Source: CBDHCC01 sp965261015
Lineage (GTDB): Bacteria > Pseudomonadota > Alphaproteobacteria > Sphingomonadales > Sphingomonadaceae
Length of the DNA: 64,000 nucleotides
Direction of reading: 5' to 3'
Assembly (NCBI GenBank): GCA_965261015.1
Contig: CBDHCC010000002.1
Coordinates: forward strand, 372,001-436,000
The notes beneath the pieces were generated by a model. The model had not been told where the DNA came from, did no database searches, and worked only from the letters and a program-made list of their open reading frames with translations. The position numbers and the translations under genes were made by a program. Shown here in pieces: positions 19,475 through 28,927 of this stretch. Position 1 is the stretch's first letter; each line of letters begins with the position of its first letter.

Positions 19475-20062
19475 ATGCGGTGGAAAACGGGATCGATGGC
19501 CGCCTTGTTGGCTCTCGCCCCCGTGACCGCCAGCCCGGCCGTCGAAGCCACGCCCGCGTCGTCGCTGGAATGCGTGCCGTTCGCGCGCGACGTGTCGGGG
19601 ATCCGCATTTCCGGAAACGCGCTCACCTGGTGGGAACAGGCGCGCGACCATTATGCGCGCGGGCCTCGGCCGCGGGCCGGCGCGGTCATGGCCTTCCGCC
19701 CGCACGGCCGCATGCGGCTGGGCCATGTCGCGGTGGTTCGGCGCATCGTGAACAGTCGGGAGGTCCGGCTGGACCACGCCAACTGGTCGGTGATCGACGG
19801 CCGCCGCGGGCAGATCGAACGCGACGTGCGCGCGGTGGACGTGTCGCCGGCCAACGACTGGAGCCGGGTGCGGGTGTGGTTCGCGCCGATCGGCGGTCTC
19901 GGCACGACCGAATGGCCGCTGGAGGGGTTTATCTATCCGACGGGACCGCGCGACGCGGGCCCCCTGCGGCTGATCCTGCCCGCCGACCTGGTCCGGATGC
20001 CCGTGCCGCGGAAACTCGCCGCCGCGAAGATGGCGCGGATTGGCCGCCTGCTGGGTCGATAG
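19475..20062 (+). CDS. CHAP-domain protein (putative secreted amidase)
   Basis: A 195-residue protein with an N-terminal hydrophobic segment (MAALLALAPVTASPA) consistent with a signal peptide. Cys33 (LECVPFARDVSG) and His84 (RLGHVAVVRR) match the catalytic pair of CHAP amidases/peptidases, and WWEQARDHYARGPRPRAGAVMAF is the typical link between them. Such enzymes cleave peptidoglycan cross-links or stems; the C-terminal 75 residues have no recognised domain. It stands 60 bases after the M1 peptidase and converges on the DUF3297 gene. Confidence 0.85.
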   Translation: MRWKTGSMAALLALAPVTASPAVEATPASSLECVPFARDVSGIRISGNALTWWEQARDHYARGPRPRAGAVMAFRPHGRMRLGHVAVVRRIVNSREVRLDHANWSVIDGRRGQIERDVRAVDVSPANDWSRVRVWFAPIGGLGTTEWPLEGFIYPTGPRDAGPLRLILPADLVRMPVPRKLAAAKMARIGRLLGR

Positions 20063-20082
20063 CGAACGAATCGCGCCCGCGA

Positions 20083-20391
20083 TCAGCTGGGGTGCGCCTC
20101 ACCCACCCCAGGTTCTCCGGGCACCAGATCCGCGGTGTCGGTCGTGTCGTTGCCATCCGTGCGCCACCAGACCTCGACCGGACCGGTCAGCTTCAGCGTC
20201 AGCGGCTTGCCGCGCCGGTCGACCGCGCGGCCCGCCTGCACCCGGATCCACCCTTCGGACACGCAATAGGCCTCAACGTCGGACCGCTCCCGCTCCTTGA
20301 ACCGCACGCCCACGCCACGCTCTAGCGCGGCCTTGTCGAAGTCGGGGGAGGCCGCGTCGATGGCGAGGCGGTCGGGAGGGCTGTCGGTCAT
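20083..20391 (-). CDS. DUF3297 family protein
   Basis: A 102-residue acidic, soluble protein. The sequence pattern PPDRLAIDAASPDFDKAALE, followed by GVGVRFKERER, YCVSEGWIRVQAG and GKPLTLKLTGPVEVWW, matches DUF3297, a small family of unknown function widespread in proteobacteria. The ATG at 20391 gives the usual N-terminus. It is divergent from roxA with about 100 bases between the starts. Confidence 0.88.
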   Translation of the reverse strand: MTDSPPDRLAIDAASPDFDKAALERGVGVRFKERERSDVEAYCVSEGWIRVQAGRAVDRRGKPLTLKLTGPVEVWWRTDGNDTTDTADLVPGEPGVGEAHPS

Positions 20392-20489
20392 CGCCGCCGG
20401 TTAGCGGAGACACGGGCCGTCGGGCAAGCCGTCGCTCGCCTTGCGCGTCGGCGCTGCTAAGACCCGGCCTCCCTATCGGCCGGACCACC

Positions 20490-21641
20490 ATGATCCTCAG
20501 CGACTTCGACCCTGCCGCCTTCCTGCGCGACCATTGGCAGAAACGCCCGCTGCTGCTGCGCGACCCGTGGACCGATTGGTGCAACCCCTTGGAGCCGGAC
20601 GAGCTTGCGGGTTTGGCCTGCGAGGAGACTGCGGAGTCGCGGCTGGTGACCGACGTGGGCGGGGCCGCCACGCTGGAGCACGGTCCGTTCGCGCCCGACC
20701 GGCTGGAGCGGTTGGGCGCGGAGCGCTGGAGCCTGCTGGTACAGGCCGTCGACCACCATGTCCCCGACGTCGCCGCCCTGATCGAGCCCTTCCGCTTCGT
20801 GCCGGACTGGCGGATCGACGACGTGATGGTCAGCCTGGCCGCCGACGGTGGCGGCGTGGGTCCGCATGTTGACCAGTATGACGTGTTCCTGATCCAGGGG
20901 CTGGGCCGCCGCCGATGGCGCATCGGCGCGCCCGTGGACGCCGACACCCGCTATCGGCCCGATGGCGACCTGCGCCTGCTCGAAGCGTTCGAGGCGACGG
21001 CGGAGTGGGTGCTGGAACCCGGCGACATCCTCTACCTGCCGCCCGGCGTGCCGCACGACGGCGTGGCGCTGGGCGGCGACTGCATGACCTATTCCGTAGG
21101 CTTCCGCGCGCCGCTCGCCAGCGGGCTGGTGAGCGGCTGGGCGGACGAGGCGCTGGAGAGGTTGGATGTCCAGGGCACCGACCGCCGCTACGCCGATCCC
21201 GGCCTCGCCGCGCAAGCCAATCCGGGCGAGATCACTGGCGAGGCGCTCGACCGCCTGTACGCCCTGATGATGGATGCGGTGGCCGACCGCGCCGGCTTCG
21301 CCCATTGGTTCGCCCGCCACAACACGGCCCCGCGCGATCCGGAGATGGATTGGTCGCCCGACGAACCGATGGGGGCGGACGAGTTGGGCGCTCGTATGGC
21401 GAGCGGAGAGGCGCCCATTCGCAACCCGGCCCATCGCTTCGCCTTTGTGCGATCCGGCACCGGGGTGGTCTTGTTCGTGAACGGCGAGGCGCACGCGGCG
21501 GCCGGGGACGTCGCTCGGCTGGCGGAGAGCCTGTGCGCCTCCCCCGCGCCCGCCCTACCCGCCGGCCCGCCGTCACCGGCCGAACTGGCCCTGCTGGTCG
21601 AGCTGGTGAACACCGGCAGCCTGGCGTTCGAGGAGGATTAA
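20490..21641 (+). CDS. roxA: JmjC-type ribosomal oxygenase (50S L16 arginine hydroxylase, RoxA/YcfD)
   Basis: A 383-residue Fe(II)/2-oxoglutarate dioxygenase. The metal ligands are His126 and Asp128 (GPHVDQYDVFLIQG) and His189 (LPPGVPHDGVALG), in the JmjC/cupin arrangement of YcfD, which hydroxylates Arg81 of ribosomal protein L16. The N-terminal FLRDHWQKRPLLLRD and the C-terminal winged-helix-like part (GSLAFEED) are typical. Its TAA overlaps the TAA of the convergent rluE gene. Confidence 0.93.
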   Translation: MILSDFDPAAFLRDHWQKRPLLLRDPWTDWCNPLEPDELAGLACEETAESRLVTDVGGAATLEHGPFAPDRLERLGAERWSLLVQAVDHHVPDVAALIEPFRFVPDWRIDDVMVSLAADGGGVGPHVDQYDVFLIQGLGRRRWRIGAPVDADTRYRPDGDLRLLEAFEATAEWVLEPGDILYLPPGVPHDGVALGGDCMTYSVGFRAPLASGLVSGWADEALERLDVQGTDRRYADPGLAAQANPGEITGEALDRLYALMMDAVADRAGFAHWFARHNTAPRDPEMDWSPDEPMGADELGARMASGEAPIRNPAHRFAFVRSGTGVVLFVNGEAHAAAGDVARLAESLCASPAPALPAGPPSPAELALLVELVNTGSLAFEED

Positions 21642-22192
21642 GGGCTCAGCTCCGCCTCCCGCCACTCACCGGGCGCGATCCCATCCAGCGTCCACTCGCC
21701 CACCGCCCAGCGCACCAGGCGGAGCGTCGGATGCCCCACCGCCGCCGTCATGCGGCGCACCTGCCGATTGCGGCCCTCCCGAATGGTCAGCCGCACCCAG
21801 CGGTCCGGCACGGAGAGGCGCACACGCACCGGGGGCACGCGCGGCCAAAGCGCCGGCGGCTCGATCGCCTCCACCTTGGCCGGCCGCGTCGGCCCGTCCT
21901 TGAGCATCACGCCATCGCGCAACCGGGCAAGCGCGGCGTCGCCCGGCACGCCCTCCACCTGCACCAGGTAGGTCTTGGGCAGGCAGTGGCGCGGGTCGGA
22001 GATGCGAGCCTGCAACCGGCCATCGTCGGTCAGCAGGAGCAACCCCTCGCTATCCCGATCCAACCGCCCGGCCGGATAGACGCCCGGCACGTCCACGAAA
22101 TGGGACAGCGTCGCGCGCGGGCTGGGCGAGCGCCGGTCGGTGAACTGCGACAACACATCCATGGGTTTGTTGAAGAGGAGGAGGCGGGGCAT
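21638..22192 (-). CDS. rluE: 23S rRNA pseudouridine synthase RluE
   Basis: A 184-residue RsuA-family pseudouridine synthase lacking an S4 domain. GRLDRDSEGLLLLT contains the catalytic Asp45, and RLTIREGRNRQVRRM is the conserved RNA-contacting motif. Length and lack of S4 fit RluE, which modifies U2457 in 23S rRNA. The stop overlaps that of the convergent roxA gene, so two ribosome-modifying genes are back to back. Confidence 0.92.
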   Translation of the reverse strand: MPRLLLFNKPMDVLSQFTDRRSPSPRATLSHFVDVPGVYPAGRLDRDSEGLLLLTDDGRLQARISDPRHCLPKTYLVQVEGVPGDAALARLRDGVMLKDGPTRPAKVEAIEPPALWPRVPPVRVRLSVPDRWVRLTIREGRNRQVRRMTAAVGHPTLRLVRWAVGEWTLDGIAPGEWREAELSP

Positions 22193-22308
22193 CGACGCTC
22201 AGCGCACTAGCACACGGCCATGCGAAATTGTCAGAATAGCGAGCGGACGTCCGACCTTGGTGGAAAGCTGCCGTTGCGATTCGTTCGTCACGAGTGCACA
22301 ATGATGTA

Positions 22309-22716
22309 ATGTGGAAAGCGGGCCTAGCCTTAGTGTTCGCGTCGACTATCGGAGCCTGTTCGCCGGAGGTCTACGATTCAAATGCTATGTGCGGTGGTCG
22401 GCCACCGAACTGGCAATCTCCAGCCCAAGGCATCGGGGAGTTAAGACTACTTCAACCGATCCAACTGGAAGCGACTGATGTGATCCGTTGGAATGGCCGT
22501 CAGGTCAATATGTCGATCCTGGAAAGCTATTTAGCACGGGCAAGGAAGTCGAATCCTGAGCCACAGATGATCCTCCATGTTGAGGATGGAGCCAGTTGCT
22601 CAACGGTCCGAGCTGTTCGGCTAAGCATGGAGGCGCATCTCAGCTGTCATACGACGCATGCTTGCGGGGAAGGGCGCGGCTGGCGGCGCTGGCCAGGAGG
22701 TCGGGCGGAAGATTAA
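22309..22716 (+). CDS. hypothetical lipoprotein, AT-rich
   Basis: A 135-residue protein of unknown function. The N-terminus (MWKAGLALVFASTIGAC) is a lipoprotein signal with lipobox Cys at 17. The middle (VIRWNGRQVNMSILESYLARARKSNPEPQMILHVEDGA) resembles the periplasmic domain pattern of ExbD/TolR-like proteins, but this is only a likeness. The last 20 residues are Arg/Gly-rich and may not be native, which suggests a damaged 3' end. An in-frame GTG at 22294 is an alternative start. Bases 22501-22560 contain 29 G or C (48%), below the surroundings. Confidence 0.5.
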   Translation: MWKAGLALVFASTIGACSPEVYDSNAMCGGRPPNWQSPAQGIGELRLLQPIQLEATDVIRWNGRQVNMSILESYLARARKSNPEPQMILHVEDGASCSTVRAVRLSMEAHLSCHTTHACGEGRGWRRWPGGRAED

Positions 22717-22773
22717 ACGTCCGCAAGTGGGCGATAACAGCCGCCGCCCGGCGCAAATTGACGCCGCTTCCCC

Positions 22774-24969
<2,196 letters not shown>

Positions 24970-25019
24970 GGTGACGGAAGGTGGGGATGGTCGGCGGGGA
25001 ACGCAAAGGGGAATGGGCG

Positions 25020-25589
25020 ATGGTGTGCGGCGAAGGACATGGGGCGCGATGGACCGGACGGTGGCGCGCGCTGCTGGCGTGGACGGCCGGTGCCGCCCTG
25101 CTGGCCGGGTGCGAGCGGGTGCCCGGAAACGAGACCGACGGGGCGGCCACCTCCGCCCGCCCGGCGGCGGCTGCGGGGTCTTTTCCGACGGGCCGATGGC
25201 GCATGACGACCACGGTCCAGGACGTGCAGATCACCGCCGAGGACCCGGTCGCGACCTCCGTCGCGGACGCGATGCGCGCGCAGCTGGTCGGCAAGCCGCA
25301 GGTGAAGGAGGTCTGCGTGACGGCCGAACAGGTCGAACGCGGGCTGCTGGAACTGAACGCCGGCCAGGACGATTGCACGACGGACCGCAACGTGGTCTCC
25401 GACGGCCAGATCGACGTGGCGCTGACCTGTCGTGGCGAGGATAAGGCGGTGGCCACCGTGCGGAACGCCGGGCGCTACGACACGGCGAACTTCGCCAGCG
25501 AAAGCTCGGTGAAGGTGGTGCAGACGGGTGGGCCGGGCACGATGACGATCAAGGCGACGACGCAGGGTCGACGCCTGGGCGATTGCTGA
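25020..25589 (+). CDS. DUF3617-like lipoprotein
   Basis: A 189-residue envelope protein. The signal segment (ALLAWTAGAALLAGC) ends in a lipobox with Cys31. The body (PTGRWRMTTTVQDVQI; VKEVCVTAEQ; final cysteine GDC) matches DUF3617, a beta-sandwich family of unknown role common in sphingomonads. The ATG at 25020, with AGGGGAA before it, is preferred to one at 24981, which would leave only 11 bases to the divergent uvrB start; the exact start remains uncertain. A second small lipoprotein gene follows 14 bases after its stop. Confidence 0.75.
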   Translation: MVCGEGHGARWTGRWRALLAWTAGAALLAGCERVPGNETDGAATSARPAAAAGSFPTGRWRMTTTVQDVQITAEDPVATSVADAMRAQLVGKPQVKEVCVTAEQVERGLLELNAGQDDCTTDRNVVSDGQIDVALTCRGEDKAVATVRNAGRYDTANFASESSVKVVQTGGPGTMTIKATTQGRRLGDC

Positions 25590-25603
25590 AAAGGATGGGT
25601 GAC

Positions 25604-25897
25604 ATGACGAACGGTGTGCGCGGCGTGGTCCTGGCTTTGCCGCTGGCGCTCGCCGCCTGTGGCTCGGCGGACGTGCCGCCCGACAATGTCAGTACGGTGG
25701 GCCAGGCGCCGATGGGGTTGAACGACGCCGATACGAGCGGCGACCGGACGGACTCGCTGAAATTTGGCGACAACACGATGGCGGGCGGCGACCGGCGAGT
25801 GGACAAGCTGGGCACCGGTGCCGGTTCCCAGAGCGACGCCGGTTCGATCGAGGGTGGCACCCAGAACCCGGACGCCGCCGCGCCTACCGGAGAGTAG
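25604..25897 (+). CDS. small hypothetical lipoprotein
   Basis: A 97-residue protein with a clean lipoprotein signal (MTNGVRGVVLALPLALAAC, Cys19) followed by a low-complexity, Asp/Gly/Ser-rich, probably disordered region. No family is recognised. AAAAGGA precedes the start; an in-frame ATG nine bases earlier is possible. It is probably cotranscribed with the DUF3617-like gene and ends just before an inverted repeat that may stop transcription. Confidence 0.6.
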   Translation: MTNGVRGVVLALPLALAACGSADVPPDNVSTVGQAPMGLNDADTSGDRTDSLKFGDNTMAGGDRRVDKLGTGAGSQSDAGSIEGGTQNPDAAAPTGE

Positions 25898-25913
25898 GGA
25901 TAAGGCTCTTGTT

Positions 25914-25995
25914 CCGCTCACCCTGAGCCTGTCGAAGGGTCCTTCTCAATGGGCGACGATAACGGGAGAGGGGCTTCGACAGGCTCAGCCGTTCC
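25914..25995. repeat. intergenic inverted repeat containing CCTGAGCCTGTCGAAGGG
   Basis: The left arm at about 25914-25942 and the right arm at about 25968-25995 are inverted copies built on CCTGAGCCTGTCGAAG. The unit belongs to a different family from the CCCCGC-rich repeats at 4.4 and 5.7 kb. It lies between two converging genes and may act as a bidirectional terminator. Confidence 0.8.
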
Positions 25996-26024
25996 AAAAT
26001 GAGCAGAAGGTGCGCCTTCCTGCC

Positions 26025-27278
26025 TCACCGGAAGGCCCGCACGGCCCTCCTCCGCGCGCAAGCGTCGATCCGCGCCTCGTCCAGCGGCGGGCCGGACCGG
26101 ACTGGTGGCACCATCCACGGTCGACCGATGGCGTGGGCGGCGAACACTTGTGGAGGCCCAGCTGTGCAGCGCATCAGTTCGGCCAGCATCCGGGGCGGCG
26201 TGGCGTAGGCCTCGCTCGACAGGCGAAAGGTGCCCCAGTGGATGGGCAGCGTCCATGGGCGACCCAGCCGGTTCCAGACCTTGAGCGCATCCGGCGGCCC
26301 GATGTGGCTGCCGGTGCCGAGCTGGCCGGGGCGGAAGCGGAAGGCGCCGATGGGGATGAGGGCCAGGCGGATGGGCTTGCCCGCCGCCGCCAGCGCCTCC
26401 GCCGGCCACTCGCCGTCGCCCAGCCCCGTGTCGCCGGCGAAGAAGATGGCGCCCGAGGGCGTGTCGATGACGAAGGACGACCACAGCGCGCGGTTGCGGT
26501 CCACGCCCCAGCGGCTGGACCAGTGGTGGTTGCGGGTGACGGTGATCCGGTTCGGGAGTGCCGACACGCCTGTCGATCCGCTCCTCGCTTCGGCTTCAGT
26601 ATAGGCATAGTCATCAGAGCTGTTGCTGAGCGGGTAAGCGCGCTCACCCCAGTCAAGCGCCATCAGCGGTCCGGTTGGTCCGCCATCGCCGATCCCTGCT
26701 GACCGCATAACCGCGTCATTGCCCAGACTCGTCACCACCACTGGCCGATCCCGCTCCCACAGACTCTTGAGGGTGGCCAAATCCATATGGTCGTAATGGT
26801 TGTGGCTCACCACCACCAAGTCGATCGGCGGCAGGTCGTCGAAGCGGACGCCCGGCTCCGCCACCCGCCCCGGCCCCACCCCGAACGGCCCCGCGCGCTC
26901 CGACCACACCGGGTCGGTCAGGATGTTGAGCCCCGGCGTTTCGATCAGCGCGGTCGCGTGACCCACCCAGGTCACCCGCATTTCGCCGGCCTTGAGCGGC
27001 GGCCGCTCGGCCGGCGGGCTTGGCGTGACGGCGACCCGCTCCGGCCACTCCGGCTGCCCCGCCCCCGTCAACCGGCTCCACAGGAACCCCGCTCGGCTGC
27101 CGCCAGACGGCGCGCCGGCCGTGTCGTCGCCGTCCGGGTTGAAGAACCGTTCGCCGTCGAAATGATCCGACACCGGCCCCGCGTAATATATTCGGTCGAG
27201 GAAGGGCGGCAGGATCGTGGCGAGAAAGCACAGGGCGATCACGACCCACGCCAAGGCCCAAAGGATTCGCCGCGCCAC
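26025..27278 (-). CDS. membrane-anchored MBL-fold metallo-hydrolase (NAPE-PLD/UlaG-like)
   Basis: A 417-residue protein. The N-terminus (RRILWALAWVVIALCFLATIL) is one membrane segment, then the sequence WVGHATALIETPGLNILTDP and the zinc motif HNHYDHMD at about 159-166, later FFAGDTGLGDG and PIHWGTF. This layout fits the NAPE-phospholipase-D-like branch of metallo-beta-lactamase hydrolases, often phosphodiesterases acting on lipids. The start is a GTG at 27278 with GGGGGAGAA before it; the open frame extends 193 codons further but without MBL-like sequence. It is divergent from pdeM. Confidence 0.85.
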   Translation of the reverse strand: MARRILWALAWVVIALCFLATILPPFLDRIYYAGPVSDHFDGERFFNPDGDDTAGAPSGGSRAGFLWSRLTGAGQPEWPERVAVTPSPPAERPPLKAGEMRVTWVGHATALIETPGLNILTDPVWSERAGPFGVGPGRVAEPGVRFDDLPPIDLVVVSHNHYDHMDLATLKSLWERDRPVVVTSLGNDAVMRSAGIGDGGPTGPLMALDWGERAYPLSNSSDDYAYTEAEARSGSTGVSALPNRITVTRNHHWSSRWGVDRNRALWSSFVIDTPSGAIFFAGDTGLGDGEWPAEALAAAGKPIRLALIPIGAFRFRPGQLGTGSHIGPPDALKVWNRLGRPWTLPIHWGTFRLSSEAYATPPRMLAELMRCTAGPPQVFAAHAIGRPWMVPPVRSGPPLDEARIDACARRRAVRAFR

Positions 27279-27401
27279 TGTGTTCTCCCCCCGTCCCCGT
27301 GGCGGTTCAGCGGTTCGCGGGCGGCTGGGTTCCGGCGGACTGGGTGCGGCACCACGCCCCCGCTTTTGACGCCCGGACTCCCGCTCGGTAGGGCCGGGCG
27401 G

Positions 27402-28064
27402 ATGGTTCCCCTCCTGTTCTCCGGCCGATCCTTTTTCGCGCTGCCATCCGGCGCGCTGTTCTGGCCCGAACGCCAAGCCCTGATCGTCGCCGACCTGCAC
27501 TTCGAGAAAGCCAGCTGGTTTGCCATGCGGGGCCAGATGCTGCCGCCCTACGACACCGCCGCCACGCTGGCCGATCTGACCGCGACCTGCGCGGCGACGG
27601 ACGCGCGGGAGGTCTGGTGCCTGGGCGACAGTTTCCACGATGCCCGCGGCTGCGAAAGGCTGTCGGACACCGACCGGGCGGCGCTGGTCACGCTGACGGG
27701 ATCCCGCCGCTGGGTCTGGATCACCGGCAACCACGACGCCGGTCTGACCGACCATTGCGGCGGCGAGGTGACCGACGAGGCGTCGGTCGACGGACTGACG
27801 CTTCGCCACGAAGCCGACCCCAGCGATGGGCGGCCGGAGCTGTCCGGGCATTTCCATCCCAAGCTGCGAGTCACAATTCGCGGTCGCCGCGTCGCGCGCC
27901 GGTGCTTCGTGGCGACACTAAGCAAGCTGGTCCTGCCAGCCTTTGGCTCGCTCACCGGCGGACTGGACGCCGACCACCCGGCGATCGTGCGCGCGGTCGG
28001 GGCTGCGGCGGAGGCGTGGGTGCCCGTGCGCGACCGCCTGCTGCGCTTTCCGCTGGCGGCCTAG
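27402..28064 (+). CDS. pdeM: PdeM-type metallophosphoesterase (ligase-associated DNA damage response)
   Basis: A 220-residue calcineurin-fold phosphoesterase. Metal-binding motifs are ADLHFEK (Asp31, His33), CLGDSFHD, TGNHD and SGHFHP. It fits PdeM, an endonuclease of the ligase-associated DNA damage response that usually sits with an Lhr-like helicase, an ATP-dependent ligase and an MBL exonuclease. None of these is next to it here; the neighbouring MBL protein is of another branch. The stop overlaps that of the convergent msrA gene by four bases. Confidence 0.85.
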   Translation: MVPLLFSGRSFFALPSGALFWPERQALIVADLHFEKASWFAMRGQMLPPYDTAATLADLTATCAATDAREVWCLGDSFHDARGCERLSDTDRAALVTLTGSRRWVWITGNHDAGLTDHCGGEVTDEASVDGLTLRHEADPSDGRPELSGHFHPKLRVTIRGRRVARRCFVATLSKLVLPAFGSLTGGLDADHPAIVRAVGAAAEAWVPVRDRLLRFPLAA

Positions 28065-28732
28065 CCCCGGTACAGGCGGGGGAAGCGCGCCTTCAACGCC
28101 GCGACCTTTGGCGCGTCATAGCGCACGATATAGCCATGGTTGGGATTGCGGCGGGCAAAGTCCTGATGGCTGGCCTCGGCCGTGTAGAATGCGCCACCTT
28201 CCAGCGTGGTCACGATCGGCTGGGACCAGACATGCGCCTGGCGAAGCTGTGCCACGTAACGCTGCGCCACCGCCTTCTGGGCGGCGTTCTGCGGGAAGAT
28301 GGCCGAGCGGTAGGACGGACCCGTGTCCGGCCCCTGCCGGTTCCGCTGGGTCGGATCGTGCGCCACGCCGAAATACACGCGCAGCAAGGTGCCATAGCTG
28401 ACCTTTGCCGGATCGTAGGTGATCCGCACCGCCTCCGCATGGCCCGTGCGTTCCGTCGAGACCTTGGCGTAAGTCGCGTCGGCCTTTGCGCCGCCGGCAT
28501 AGCCGCTGACGACGCTCTCAACGCCGGCCACATGCTCGAACACGGCTTCGAGCCCCCAGAAGCAGCCACCGGCCAGAACGGCCACCTGGCGCCCCTTGGC
28601 GGGCGGATCAAAGGCCGGTGCCGGTGCCGCCACGGTCTCGGCGGCTTCCGCTGGCGCGACCAGCGGCGTCACCGTGGCGAACCCCGCCAGTGCCAGCGCG
28701 GCCGCTCCGGCGATCAGTGCCGGACGGGTCAA
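28061..28732 (-). CDS. msrA: peptide-methionine (S)-S-oxide reductase, exported
   Basis: A 223-residue MsrA that repairs the S epimer of oxidised methionine. GGCFWG holds the catalytic Cys57, and GYAGG and GHAEAVRITYDP are family motifs. Residues 1-30 form a signal peptide (ALIAGAAALALAGFATVTPL... ending AEA), so it should act in the periplasm. The start is TTG at 28732, sharing bases with the stop of a 46-codon upstream ORF (TTGA); GGAGGT lies seven bases before the TTG, inside that ORF. Translation is therefore probably coupled. Confidence 0.93.
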   Translation of the reverse strand: MTRPALIAGAAALALAGFATVTPLVAPAEAAETVAAPAPAFDPPAKGRQVAVLAGGCFWGLEAVFEHVAGVESVVSGYAGGAKADATYAKVSTERTGHAEAVRITYDPAKVSYGTLLRVYFGVAHDPTQRNRQGPDTGPSYRSAIFPQNAAQKAVAQRYVAQLRQAHVWSQPIVTTLEGGAFYTAEASHQDFARRNPNHGYIVRYDAPKVAALKARFPRLYRG

Positions 28733-28869
28733 GACTGGACCTCCAGCGTGACGCCCGACGGCGGCGCGGCGGGCTCGCCCACGACACCCAATCCCAGCGT
28801 CAGCACGGTGCCGACCGCGAAGCCGCCGAGCATCCGCCAGAGGAGGGGGGAAGAGAAGAACACACTCAC
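28729..28869 (-). CDS. 46-residue single-span membrane protein coupled to msrA
   Basis: A very short ORF starting with GTG at 28869 (AAGGA eight bases upstream) and ending TGA at 28729-28731 over the msrA start. The product (SVFFSSPLLWRMLGGFAVGT followed by VLTLGLGVVG) has one hydrophobic span and a short polar tail ending TLEVQS. The well-placed start site, the overlap and the ribosome site it carries for msrA argue that it is real, as an actual small protein or a leader. No family is recognised. Confidence 0.5.
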   Translation of the reverse strand: MSVFFSSPLLWRMLGGFAVGTVLTLGLGVVGEPAAPPSGVTLEVQS

Positions 28870-28927
28870 GTACCGGATCCTTGTTTGAACGACGTTGCGC
28901 CGCACCAACGATATGGGGAGCGAATGA

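Noticed and set aside
24970..25080. LexA/SOS box upstream of uvrB
   Set aside because: Alphaproteobacterial LexA sites need GTTC-N7-GTTC. The nearest sequence has one mismatched half and a spacing of eight, so it is not convincing.
26025..27278. MBL-fold gene next to pdeM as the ligase-associated exonuclease
   Set aside because: It has an N-terminal membrane segment and the NAPE-PLD/UlaG-type layout, lacking the beta-CASP features of the exonuclease, and is divergent rather than cotranscribed.
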